A stretch of 64,000 nt of DNA from Clostridium sp. 1001271st1 H5. Its GTDB lineage: Bacteria; Bacillota; Clostridia; Lachnospirales; Lachnospiraceae. Positions within the stretch are counted from its first letter, which is position 1. Every line of letters begins with the position of its first letter. This document shows, piece after piece, positions 30,240-38,103 of the stretch. The position numbers were made by a program, and so were the translations under genes. The notes beneath the pieces were generated by a model, which saw only the letters and a program-made list of their open reading frames with translations, did no database searches and had not been told where the DNA came from. Location of the stretch: assembly GCF_005845215.1 (NCBI RefSeq), contig NZ_SPHO01000003.1:186001-250000 (forward strand), in the 5' to 3' direction.

Positions 30240-31484
30240 TCATCCCAGGCACAGGTCCGTGTCCCATGTATAGGCTCCTTTTGAGGTGTCAAAGCCATAG
30301 AAGTCAGCAAATGACAGTCTGAAGATGCTCCGGCCGTCTGTTGGCAGCTTAATCTGGTTTTTAATCAGATACTGGTAAATGCCGCTGCCGGATATATTTC
30401 CCACCAACAGTATGCTTTTCAGTACGCCGTCCTCCACCAGGGCTTTCCTGTAGTTTTTGCTGTCCTCCTCTGTTATGGTCATGGTGGTGCTGTCCAGCCG
30501 GTTAATGTCCCCGATGCAGAGAGCCGGCAGGCCGAAAAAGTTCATGGTGTTCTTCATGGCATATGTGTCCTCATAGGGAGTGGAGATGCCGTACATGTTT
30601 TTGGCGGCAATAACGCCCTGCTTCATGGCATTGGGCCAGATGCCGGACAGGCCGCATACATCCCCGGCTCCATAGATTCCTGGAACAGAGGTAGCAAGAT
30701 ACCGGTCCACCGTGACGGCCCTGCCTGTCTCCACGCCGCAGTGCTCCAGAAAACGGATTTCCGGGCGGACCCCTGCGGCTGCAATGATAAAGTCGCAGGC
30801 CAGCTCTTCCCCGTCTTCCAGAACCAGGGCGCTTACATTGCCCTGGGAATCCAGGCGGGTCCGGGCTGCCCTGGCTGACAGCCGGAAGCTGCATCCGTGG
30901 TCTTCAAAGAGCCTCTGGTACTCAGCGGCAGCTTTGGCATCCAGCTGCAAGGGAAGGATGCGGTCAGCCATTTCCACGATTACAGGGGAGATTCCACGCT
31001 CCATAAGGGCGTAGGCTGCGTCCATGCCCACCAGGCCGGAGCCGATTATCACCGCCTTGGTCCCGGGCTTTACAGCCTTGTCAATGGCCTGGGCGTCGGA
31101 TAAATCACGGAAGCCATAGACATTTCCCGCCTCCTTAAGACCAGGTACGGGCGGAAGAAGGTAATAGGCGCCGCTGGCCAGGAGGAGCCTGTCATAGGAG
31201 AGGGAAGAGCCGTCGTCAAGACGGATGCAGCTTTCACCGCAGTCCAGCCCCACCATGGCCTTACCGGGGTGCCAGGTGATGTTATTTTCTTCAAAAAAGC
31301 CGGGAGAGATAAAGCTGATTCCCTCTGCATCCCGTTGGCCGCTCACGTATTTGTGGAGCATACAGCGGGAGTGGACCTGGCTGTCCTTTGATACCAGGAT
31401 GATTTCACCGTCCCTGTCCAGCTGGCGCAGTGTCCTGGCTGCGCTGATGCCGGCAGGGCCGGCTCCTACGATAACATATCTCAT
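30240..31484 (-). CDS. NAD(P)/FAD-dependent oxidoreductase of the CO dehydrogenase module
   Basis: 414 residues. Two Rossmann nucleotide sites: YVIVGAGPAGISAARTLRQL at the N-terminus for FAD, and KAVIIGSGLVGMDAAYALME near 145-165 for NAD(P)H. VPGIYGAGDVCGLSG near 270 is the second FAD motif. About 70 C-terminal residues form a dimerisation domain. It resembles the FAD oxidoreductase (FNOR) that accompanies cooS and cooF in several anaerobes, where it passes electrons from CO-derived reduced ferredoxin to NAD(P)+. Its ATG overlaps the ferredoxin stop as ATGA. Last gene of the Rrf2-cooS-cooF-like series. Confidence 0.85.
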   Translation of the reverse strand: MRYVIVGAGPAGISAARTLRQLDRDGEIILVSKDSQVHSRCMLHKYVSGQRDAEGISFISPGFFEENNITWHPGKAMVGLDCGESCIRLDDGSSLSYDRLLLASGAYYLLPPVPGLKEAGNVYGFRDLSDAQAIDKAVKPGTKAVIIGSGLVGMDAAYALMERGISPVIVEMADRILPLQLDAKAAAEYQRLFEDHGCSFRLSARAARTRLDSQGNVSALVLEDGEELACDFIIAAAGVRPEIRFLEHCGVETGRAVTVDRYLATSVPGIYGAGDVCGLSGIWPNAMKQGVIAAKNMYGISTPYEDTYAMKNTMNFFGLPALCIGDINRLDSTTMTITEEDSKNYRKALVEDGVLKSILLVGNISGSGIYQYLIKNQIKLPTDGRSIFRLSFADFYGFDTSKGAYTWDTDLCLG

Positions 31485-31933
31485 GACTGCACCTCCTCAA
31501 TCCAGATTGCTTTTTTGGGACAGGCCTTTACACAGCTGGGTTCGCCGCCGCTGTCTTTACAAAAGTCGCATTTGATGATGCGGCTTCTGGTGGAGGTGTC
31601 AGGCTTAAGGACACCAAAGGGGCAGTTCATCACACACATAAAACAGCCGGCGCATCGTTTTTCATCGTATTCCACCATTCCTGTTTCCGGGTTTTTTGAT
31701 AGAGCGCCGCTCATGCAGGAGCTGGCGCATTCCGGTTCATCGCAGTGGCGGCAGAAGATTGGGCGGTAGGAACCGTCCGGCTGCCGCCGTATGAAGCAGC
31801 GGCTTTCATTGGAAGGGTCTGTCAGGTCCAAATCATATATACTGCCTTTGTCCGCCCTGTGGGCATTCATACAGGCAAGTGTGCAGTTCAGGCAGCCGTC
31901 GCACTTGCCGGCGTCAATCCATATCCGTTTCAT
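31481..31933 (-). CDS. CooF-like 4Fe-4S ferredoxin
   Basis: 150 residues. Four cysteine clusters suit four [4Fe-4S] centres: CDGCLNCTLAC near residue 12, CRHCDEPECASSC near 63, CAGCFMCVMNC near 95, and CDFCKDSGGEPSCVKAC near 125. This HycB/CooF arrangement marks electron-transfer subunits. Position between the CO dehydrogenase catalytic gene and a flavoprotein oxidoreductase indicates that it carries electrons from the one to the other. I chose ATG 31933, five bases after GGAGGGG; the in-frame GTG at 31939 lies within that ribosome binding site. Confidence 0.88.
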   Translation of the reverse strand: MKRIWIDAGKCDGCLNCTLACMNAHRADKGSIYDLDLTDPSNESRCFIRRQPDGSYRPIFCRHCDEPECASSCMSGALSKNPETGMVEYDEKRCAGCFMCVMNCPFGVLKPDTSTRSRIIKCDFCKDSGGEPSCVKACPKKAIWIEEVQS

Positions 31934-31944
31934 AGCCACCCCTC

Positions 31945-33828
31945 CTATAGGTTTAATGCCTGTCTTTTCTCAATGATAATCTGTTCAAGGATATCCGCGG
32001 ACCGGACAGCGTCGCTGTTTACGATTACCTGTCCGCCTGTAAGGGACTTCATGTCTTCGGTGAGGACCTTTGTCACCAGGCTGCTGCCGGTGATAAACGG
32101 AGGAAGTCCCAGATGGAGGGGCAGGCCCAGGGCCAGTCCGAAAGCGCCGTCTGCCAGTGCCTGTTCCTCCAGCCACTGGGCGGCTGAGAGCACCAGGGGG
32201 AGCTGAGGAATATCGATGTTAAGGGCCTGGGCCAGTTCCGTGGCAACCATTTCCAGCCTTCCGATGGCCAGACAGGGGCCGAAATTCAGCACCGGAGGAA
32301 TTCCAAGGGATTCACAGACCGCCCGGAGTCTGGGACCTGCCAGGCTGGCTGCCTCAGGTGTCATGAGACCGCAGTTTTCCAGGCCCCCTGAGGAACATCC
32401 CGCTGTCAGCACCAGAATATCCCTGGCAATCAGCTCCTTTGTCAGTTCCACGGTCAGCACGTCATGGCCGCCTGCTGTCAGGTTGGAACATCCGACCACC
32501 CCGGCGATTCCCTTGATATCCCCGGATGCAATAAGGTCAATAAGAGGTTTCCAGCTGCCGCCCAGGAACTTTTTCAGGGATACTTCGCTGACGCCGGTGA
32601 TGGTGTTGGCATTGCCGTGCTCCGGGAAAAGGTTTAAAGGAACCTCCGCTCTGCGGGTTTTATAGGATTCCAGTATCTCATCCAGGATTTCACGGCTGAT
32701 GCGTTCGCGGTCCTCAAACACAAAGGGCTTTAACTGGGCATTCTGCTTCTTGGCCACGTCGTCCAGGCAGATTTGCTTTATATTCAGACGGTCGCAGATT
32801 GGCTCAATGCCCGGAAGGGTGCAGTTGAACTCGCTGAGTACAGCGTCAATGGCGCCTGTGGCCAGGACAGCCTCGCTGGTGTAGTTGTTGCCTGCATGTC
32901 CGCTGAATATATCCTGATAGTGGACGCCCCGCAGCTGCAGGTCCTGGCCCACGCAGGTGCATCCCACCAGACGGAATCCCCTGGCTCCCGCTTCCTTCGC
33001 CATCTCCTGGATTTTGGGGTCCTTAAGCTGTTCCTGGAGATGGACAAAGATGGAGTGCTGGTGTCCGGTAATCATGATGTTGATGTAGTCCGGGTCAATG
33101 ACTCCAAGGCCTACCGGGGCAGGGATGATTTCGGGCTCGCCCAGCATAACGTCATTGATCAGGTTGGTCAGCATCAGCCCGTATACGCCGGTGGAAATGC
33201 CCAGCTTAAGGCAGTGCAGCAGCATGTCCGTTGGGTCTGAATTCAGGTTGGTGGAGCATTTTACCACACCTGCGCAGACCTCGGACTTGGCGCCTCCGGG
33301 CAGGATTCCCAGCTCCTTCCATCTGGCCAGCCGGGGGGCATAGGCCAGCTTCTGCTGGAGCTTCATGGGGATGTAGTCAGGAAGATATAAGTCGTCTAAA
33401 ACTGCCTGGGCCACGGCTGCGGCACGGGTGTGCGGGTCGCCCTGGGGGATTCCGAAGAGTCCGCAGAGATGCTCTAAGGCATTCATTCCCTTTATGGGGC
33501 CTTTGGACAGGGCTGTCTGCTTTAAATTCAGGGCGGTTGTCTCCACTACGTGGATATAGCAGCCTGAACCTGCAGCCACGGCGCGGAGAAAATTCCTGGC
33601 CACAATTACGTCGGCGGAAGCGCCGCAGATTCCATGAGGCGCTTCAGGCGTGATGCGGCAGGGACCGTTGGAACAGAGGCGGCAGCATACGCCCTGCAGG
33701 CCGAAGCCGCATTTGACGGACTGTCCTTCAACCCTGTGGTGGGATGTTTCCATGGGAAGACCTGCTATGTAACCTTCCAGTGGTTTGTCTGCGCTTTTGC
33801 AGGTGGTGCAGCTGTAACAATGATTCAT
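31945..33828 (-). CDS. cooS: Anaerobic carbon-monoxide dehydrogenase catalytic subunit
   Basis: 627 residues, normal for CooS. Oxidises CO to CO2 at a Ni-Fe-S C-cluster. N-terminal cysteines for the D and B clusters are seen in CYSCTTCKSADK and VKCGFGLQGVCCRLCSNGPC, then HGICGASADVIVARNFLRA near 65-83. Likely C-cluster ligands lie in TGHQHSIF, GCTCVGQDL, EFNCTLPG, GVVGCSN, TAGCSSGGLENCG and NFGPCLA. A GGAGGT site precedes the ATG. No acetyl-CoA synthase gene is near, so this looks like a monofunctional CODH. Nickel insertion gene cooC is absent from the window. Expression is probably controlled by the Rrf2 protein encoded upstream. Confidence 0.92.
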   Translation of the reverse strand: MNHCYSCTTCKSADKPLEGYIAGLPMETSHHRVEGQSVKCGFGLQGVCCRLCSNGPCRITPEAPHGICGASADVIVARNFLRAVAAGSGCYIHVVETTALNLKQTALSKGPIKGMNALEHLCGLFGIPQGDPHTRAAAVAQAVLDDLYLPDYIPMKLQQKLAYAPRLARWKELGILPGGAKSEVCAGVVKCSTNLNSDPTDMLLHCLKLGISTGVYGLMLTNLINDVMLGEPEIIPAPVGLGVIDPDYINIMITGHQHSIFVHLQEQLKDPKIQEMAKEAGARGFRLVGCTCVGQDLQLRGVHYQDIFSGHAGNNYTSEAVLATGAIDAVLSEFNCTLPGIEPICDRLNIKQICLDDVAKKQNAQLKPFVFEDRERISREILDEILESYKTRRAEVPLNLFPEHGNANTITGVSEVSLKKFLGGSWKPLIDLIASGDIKGIAGVVGCSNLTAGGHDVLTVELTKELIARDILVLTAGCSSGGLENCGLMTPEAASLAGPRLRAVCESLGIPPVLNFGPCLAIGRLEMVATELAQALNIDIPQLPLVLSAAQWLEEQALADGAFGLALGLPLHLGLPPFITGSSLVTKVLTEDMKSLTGGQVIVNSDAVRSADILEQIIIEKRQALNL

Positions 33829-33876
33829 GATGGATACCTCCTGTTTAACTGTATGGTTTGGTGGGTTAATATATTG

Positions 33877-33903
33877 TAAAGTGGATAAAAATTATCTACT
33901 TTA
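33877..33903. promoter_or_regulatory. Palindromic operator upstream of cooS
   Basis: A 27-base palindrome centred on 33890: left arm TAAAGTGGATAA, right arm TTATCTACTTTA, with 11 of 13 positions paired. It lies 49 bases before the cooS start and covers the expected promoter. The right 26 bases match the site at 34453-34478 in 21 positions. Confidence 0.65.
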
Positions 33904-33991
33904 GAAACGAATAAAAAGGCTGTACTGGCCGGGAATAGCTGAGACAGCCGGGGAAGGTGGGAAAGCCGGGAACAGATGGAGCAGCCGGATA

Positions 33992-34399
33992 TCAGCACGG
34001 TCCGTTGAAAAGCTGTTCCAGAGATGTGCGCCGCAGTTCCTCCTCCAGCACATGCTGCACCCTGGCCAGTTCCCAGTGGACACTGCAGCCGTTGGAATTG
34101 GCGGCATAGCCGCACTGGAATTGACCGCCCAGGCAGGGGTTGAGAAAAAATTCCTCGTCCGCAGCCTGTATAATGTCCAGAAGGGTCAGGCCCTCCAGGC
34201 TCCGGCTCAGCATACACCCGCCACCGGCGCCCCTGCGTATGGACACCAGGCCGGACCGCTCCAGCTTTTTCAGTATCTTGTATGCAAACTGCTTCGGCAC
34301 CTTTTCGCGCAGGCATATCTGCTCAATGGTAAGCTGTTCCCCATCCTTCAGGGCGCGGATGATGCGGATTGCATAGTCGGATTCACGTGTTATCATCAT
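33992..34399 (-). CDS. Rrf2-family transcriptional regulator, probably Fe-S binding
   Basis: 135 residues. The start MITRESDYAIRIIRAL and the winged helix EQICLREKVPKQFAYKILKK with RRGAGGGCMLSR are typical Rrf2. Three cysteines in the usual cluster-binding region (NPCLGGQFQCGYAANSNGCSVHW cut here into NPCLGG, FQCGYA and NGCSVHW, about residues 88-108) suggest a redox- or gas-sensing [Fe-S] centre, as in IscR and NsrR. It lies directly upstream of cooS on the same strand. A near-identical operator sequence lies in both its own promoter and the cooS promoter, so autoregulation together with control of the CO dehydrogenase genes is likely. Confidence 0.88.
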   Translation of the reverse strand: MMITRESDYAIRIIRALKDGEQLTIEQICLREKVPKQFAYKILKKLERSGLVSIRRGAGGGCMLSRSLEGLTLLDIIQAADEEFFLNPCLGGQFQCGYAANSNGCSVHWELARVQHVLEEELRRTSLEQLFNGPC

Positions 34400-34444
34400 A
34401 GTAAGGCCACCTTATTGTTAAAAATGTAACAAATCATATATACT

Positions 34445-34478
34445 ATTATAACAAAGTTGACAAAAATTATCAAGTATA
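34445..34478 (-). promoter_or_regulatory. rrf2 promoter and overlapping operator
   Basis: On the minus strand TTGATA (34473-34468), 17 bases, TATAAT (34450-34445). The operator-like sequence 34453-34478 (AAAGTTGACAAAAATTATC and so on) covers the -35 box and spacer and matches the cooS operator at 21 of 26 positions. Confidence 0.65.
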
Positions 34479-34500
34479 AAAATGGTTTTTATACAAATTG

Positions 34501-34529
34501 TTGACACTGCAGGGGCAATGTGGTATGCT
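34501..34529 (+). promoter_or_regulatory. Promoter of the MATE gene
   Basis: TTGACA (34501-34506), 17 bases, TATGCT (34524-34529), with an upstream TGG close to an extended -10. Confidence 0.72.
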
Positions 34530-34637
34530 AATTCTCCATCCGGCTTTTACGCCAAAAGCACACTGTTTTTGGGGATAAAGCCCATTTGGTATAACAGGAT
34601 TGTGGATAAAACGGATTGTGGATAAACAGGGGGTATC

Positions 34638-36017
34638 ATGAGCAGAGAGCACAGCTTGACAGAGGGAAACATTCTTACATCTCTGATGGGATTTGCGCTG
34701 CCGGTTTTGGCGGCGCTGTTTTTGCAGACCATGTACGGGGCAGTGGATATGATGATTGTGGGGCAGTTCAGCCATGCCGCGGAGGTGTCTGCTGTGTCCA
34801 CGGGCAGCTGGATTATGCAGACCATAACAACGGCCATTGTGGGGCTGGCCATGGGTACCACCATTCTTCTGGGAAGGAGGATTGGGGAGGGGCAGCCTGA
34901 GGAAGCCGGCCGGGTCATGGGCGCCAGCATATGGATATTCGCAGTTATCGGCATCCTGGTCACCGGGGCCATGCAGTTTTTGGCGGTTCCCTGCACTGCA
35001 TGGATGCGGGCGCCCAGGGAGGCCTTTGACAGTACGGCGGTGTATGTGAAGATATGTTCCGCGGGCTCGCTGTTCATCGTGGCCTACAATCTGCTGGGCA
35101 GTATATTCAGGGGACTGGGAAATTCCAGGCTTCCCCTTATATCCGTGTCCATTGCCTGTCTGGTAAATATCGCAGGGGACCTGCTGCTGGTGGGAGTATT
35201 CCACATGGCCTCCGCCGGAGCGGCCATAGCCACGGTCTTTGCCCAGGCAGTCAGCGTGGTGCTGTCAGTTATGATTATAAAGAAACAAAAGCTCCCCTTT
35301 GCCTTTCGCAAGGAGAGCATCCGCTATGACAGACAGCTGGCCGGCCGGGTGGTAAAACTGGGATTCCCCATTGCCTTCCAGGATGTGCTGGTGTCCATAT
35401 CTTTCCTGGTCATATCCGCCATTGTCAATACGCTGGGAGTGATTCCGTCCGCCGGTGTGGGCGTGGCTGAAAAACTCTGCGGTTTCGTACTGCTGGTGCC
35501 GTCTGCCTACGGACAGGCCATGTCGGCGTTTGTAGCCCAGAATATCGGCGCCAGAAGGCCGGACCGGGCCAAACGGGCCCTGGCGTACGGCATACTCACC
35601 TCCCTGGGGGTAGGGGTGTTCCTGGCATATTTTGCATTTTTCCATGGGGATGTGCTGGCAGGCGTTTTCTCCAGGGACCGGCAGGTGGTGCTGGCGGCAG
35701 CGGACTATCTGCGGGCATATGCCATTGACTGTCTGCTGGTGTCCTTCATGTTCTGCATGACAGGCTTCTTTAACGGGTGCGGAAGGACTGCCTTTGTCAT
35801 GTTTCAGGGAATCGCAGGGGCCTTTGGGGTCCGCATACCGGTATCCTATCTCATGAGCCGCCTGGTACCGGTGTCCCTGTTTAAAATCGGGCTGGCCACA
35901 CCTGCCTCCACCCTGCTCCAAATCCTGCTCTGCGGCATATATCTGAAGGTGCTGAACCGGGACCCGCTGCTGCGGGGAAAGGGGGATTCTACCAGTCTCC
36001 CTCGTCAGACCGGATAA
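34638..36017 (+). CDS. MATE-family efflux transporter
   Basis: 459 residues, about twelve hydrophobic segments in two related halves, as in multidrug and toxic-compound extrusion proteins. Typical elements: LTEGNILTSLMGFALPVLAA at the start, YGAVDMMIVGQFSHAAEVSA near 35-55, LLGSIFRGLGNSR near 150 and its second-half counterpart FFNGCGRTAFVMF near 375. It exports drugs or metabolites using a sodium or proton gradient; the substrate is unknown. GGGGGT lies five bases before the ATG. Its last 29 bases overlap a small convergent gene. Confidence 0.9.
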   Translation: MSREHSLTEGNILTSLMGFALPVLAALFLQTMYGAVDMMIVGQFSHAAEVSAVSTGSWIMQTITTAIVGLAMGTTILLGRRIGEGQPEEAGRVMGASIWIFAVIGILVTGAMQFLAVPCTAWMRAPREAFDSTAVYVKICSAGSLFIVAYNLLGSIFRGLGNSRLPLISVSIACLVNIAGDLLLVGVFHMASAGAAIATVFAQAVSVVLSVMIIKKQKLPFAFRKESIRYDRQLAGRVVKLGFPIAFQDVLVSISFLVISAIVNTLGVIPSAGVGVAEKLCGFVLLVPSAYGQAMSAFVAQNIGARRPDRAKRALAYGILTSLGVGVFLAYFAFFHGDVLAGVFSRDRQVVLAAADYLRAYAIDCLLVSFMFCMTGFFNGCGRTAFVMFQGIAGAFGVRIPVSYLMSRLVPVSLFKIGLATPASTLLQILLCGIYLKVLNRDPLLRGKGDSTSLPRQTG

Positions 36018-36219
36018 TCCGGATGAACCTGGCTGTAAGCGGTATATAACTTATGACAAAAGATAGGAAGACGGCTCGCAGGACCGTCTTTTTCTTTTCC
36101 GCAGGCACGGTCATGCCGATGCAGATGCCCAGGGACAGGAGACAGAATTTTAACAGTCCGATGGTTTTCCAGTCGGACTCCCAGATGTACTGGTTGGCGC
36201 AGCGAATCAGTTTTTTCAT
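35989..36219 (-). CDS. Small membrane protein (often labelled phosphate ABC permease-like)
   Basis: 76 residues from ATG 36219, which follows GGAGG; the longer frame from 36279 lacks a ribosome binding site. Two hydrophobic segments (about 22-37 and 48-66) with MKKLIRCANQYIWESDWK in front. Small clostridial proteins of this pattern are annotated as permease of phosphate ABC transporter, but the length and lack of a permease domain make that label doubtful. Ends by overlapping the MATE gene by 29 bases. Confidence 0.7.
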   Translation of the reverse strand: MKKLIRCANQYIWESDWKTIGLLKFCLLSLGICIGMTVPAEKKKTVLRAVFLSFVISYIPLTARFIRIIRSDEGDW

Positions 36220-36305
36220 AGGTGTTCCTCCTTCTTTTGAGCGCTTATTATATGGTTTCTTATACCTACAGTTTAGCACAAGGAAGGGCCGGATGGAAGG
36301 GGTCC

Positions 36306-36334
36306 TTGACAGGTTCGAAAAAACATGCTACCAT
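36306..36334 (+). promoter_or_regulatory. Putative promoter of the YitT gene
   Basis: TTGACA (36306-36311), 17 bases, TACCAT (36329-36334) with TG one base before the -10 box (extended -10). Confidence 0.6.
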
Positions 36335-36452
36335 AAAATGCAGGATTTACTATACGGAACAGAGAACGGACAGAACATAATGGTACTGAAAGCATACAGG
36401 GAAGGGCCCGGGCAGAAACGGGAGCCTATATATAGAAGAATCGGAGCATCAG

Positions 36453-36478
36453 GACGGCAGAGAAATCTGCCGTCTTTT
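36453..36478 (+). terminator. Terminator-like hairpin in the YitT leader
   Basis: GACGGCAGA (36453-36461) pairs perfectly with TCTGCCGTC (36466-36474), then TTTTAATTT. It lies between the putative promoter and the gene start at 36522, so it may attenuate transcription. Confidence 0.7.
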
Positions 36479-36521
36479 AATTTGCGAATTTATTCCGATG
36501 CAGTGAGAAAGGACTAAAATC

Positions 36522-37403
36522 ATGGAAAAGAAAAAAACAACGGCCAGGATTGCATTCAGCCTGGGAGAGATTGTGCTGGGAAATGTGATGTACGCAGCGG
36601 CAGTGGTGCTGTTTATCGTGCCAAACGGGCTGATTACCGGGGGGACCACGGGACTGGCCCTCTTTGTGAACCATACCCTGGGCATCCCCATCAGTCTCTT
36701 TGTCAGCGTGTTCAACGCGGCCATGTTCCTTCTGGGCGCATGGGTGCTGGGGAAGCAGTTCGCCCTGACGACCGTACTCAGCACCATTATATACCCGGTC
36801 ATCCTGGGCGTGCTGGAGGGAAGCGGATTCGGTGGCTTTGTGCTGGAGGAGAAGCTGGTGGCAGTGCTATATGCGGGCCTGCTCATTGGCGGAGGAATCG
36901 GTATTGTGATGCGGGCCGGAGCATCCACCGGAGGCATGGACATACCTGCCCTGGTGCTCAAGAAAAAGCTGGATGTAAATGTGTCCATGACCCTGTATCT
37001 TATGGACTGTGTGGTTCTGGGGCTCCAGCTGATTGCGGCTGATTCCCACGCCATTCTCTACGGAATCATACTGATTATTGTATACACCATGGTGCTTAAC
37101 CAGGTCCTAATGTCGGGTAATGCCAGGATACAGGTGAAGATTGTCAGCAGAAAGCATGAGGAAATCAACCGCCTCATAGCGGAGCGCATTGACTGCGGAA
37201 CCTCCCTTCTGCACATGGAGACCGGTTATCTCCACAGGGAGCAGGAAATGATACTGGCAGTCATTTCCAGGAGGGACTTGCCCAGACTTAACAATCTGGT
37301 TATGGATGAGGACCCGGAAGCCTTCATGATTATCAACCAGATTAATGAAGTAAGGGGAAGAGGATTTACCCTGAAAAGGGTGTATAAGGATGCCCGGCAG
37401 TAA
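36522..37403 (+). CDS. YitT family membrane protein
   Basis: 293 residues. Five or six transmembrane segments in the first 195 residues (YitT_membrane type) with GLITGGTTGLALFVNHTLGI near 33-52 and GGGIGIVMRAGASTGGMD near 125-143, both typical of the family. The remaining 90 residues form a cytoplasmic DUF2179 domain, VSRKHEEINRLIAER and FTLKRVYKDA, a small ligand-binding-like fold. Function unknown; proposed roles of relatives include transport. No classical ribosome binding site is obvious before the ATG; GTGAGAAAGGAC is the nearest. Confidence 0.85.
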   Translation: MEKKKTTARIAFSLGEIVLGNVMYAAAVVLFIVPNGLITGGTTGLALFVNHTLGIPISLFVSVFNAAMFLLGAWVLGKQFALTTVLSTIIYPVILGVLEGSGFGGFVLEEKLVAVLYAGLLIGGGIGIVMRAGASTGGMDIPALVLKKKLDVNVSMTLYLMDCVVLGLQLIAADSHAILYGIILIIVYTMVLNQVLMSGNARIQVKIVSRKHEEINRLIAERIDCGTSLLHMETGYLHREQEMILAVISRRDLPRLNNLVMDEDPEAFMIINQINEVRGRGFTLKRVYKDARQ

Positions 37404-37420
37404 AGCACATGCAGCCTGCA

Positions 37421-37969
37421 TCACATGCTGCGGAATACGGGTATGTAGAGCAGCAGGGTAATGGCCATGGCTGCCGCGCACAGCAGAATCAGCGCATTGA
37501 CCGCAATTAAGGACATATGGGGGAAGAGCAGCAGGAGGAACAGCACCACAAAGAGCAGTGCGGTACAGCACTTGCCGAACCATTTGGCGCCGTTCAGCTT
37601 CTTGCCTTCCCTGAGCTTGATGGCTCCCATGACCAGCATAAAGCCTTCCTTCAGTACAAAGAGTACCAGAAGGAGCAGAATCAGGGGATAACGGCTCCAC
37701 AGGCAGAGCAGGATGGCCCCGTGGGTCAGCTTATCCGCAAGCGGGTCCAGAAATTTGCCGAACTCTGTAATCATGTTGAATTTTCTGGCAATCATTCCGT
37801 CGAACATGTCGGTGATTGAGGAGACGCCCATGACAATGGCAGCCCTGTAATAGTCTGCGTCTGTGGAGGCTTTCAGGTACAGCCACACAAATACAGGAAT
37901 CATGATTAAACGGAAATACCCCATCAGGTTGGGGATGGACAAAAGCTCTTTTTTCGAAATACGCCTCAT
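37421..37969 (-). CDS. CDP-alcohol phosphatidyltransferase family protein
   Basis: 182 residues with several membrane helices. The catalytic signature D-x2-D-G-x2-A-R-x8-G-x3-D-x3-D is complete: SITDMFDGMIARKFN, then FGKFLDPLADK (about residues 52-82). It joins a CDP-diacylglycerol-type donor to an alcohol, most likely glycerol phosphate (PgsA-like), making phosphatidylglycerol phosphate, though cardiolipin synthesis or another head group is possible. ISKKELLSIPNLMGYFRLIM at the start is usual for this group. It is convergent with the YitT gene, 17 bases away. Confidence 0.85.
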   Translation of the reverse strand: MRRISKKELLSIPNLMGYFRLIMIPVFVWLYLKASTDADYYRAAIVMGVSSITDMFDGMIARKFNMITEFGKFLDPLADKLTHGAILLCLWSRYPLILLLLVLFVLKEGFMLVMGAIKLREGKKLNGAKWFGKCCTALLFVVLFLLLLFPHMSLIAVNALILLCAAAMAITLLLYIPVFRSM

Positions 37970-38000
37970 AATACAGCCCCCCTCTTTGAAAATGGCAATT

Positions 38001-38069
38001 ATTTAATTTAATTTTACTACATTTCTTGCTAAAAGAAATATTTTTTTTTATAATAAGATTAAATTAAAT
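38001..38069. repeat. Perfect 12-base inverted repeats flanking the RpiR promoter
   Basis: ATTTAATTTAAT (38001-38012) and its exact complement ATTAAATTAAAT (38058-38069) enclose the promoter at 38026-38054. Possible paired operators, but the sequence is AT-rich and chance is not excluded. Confidence 0.5.
38026..38054 (+). promoter_or_regulatory. Promoter of the RpiR regulator gene
   Basis: TTGCTA (38026-38031), 17 bases, TATAAT (38049-38054). Confidence 0.7.
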
Positions 38070-38103
38070 TTTCATAGGGCGGGCGGCATAAGGAGGAAGG
38101 AAA

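Noticed and set aside
36053-36517. 154-codon plus-strand frame before the YitT gene
   Set aside because: It overlaps a better-supported small minus-strand gene and the YitT promoter and hairpin; no ribosome binding site at its start or at the internal ATG.
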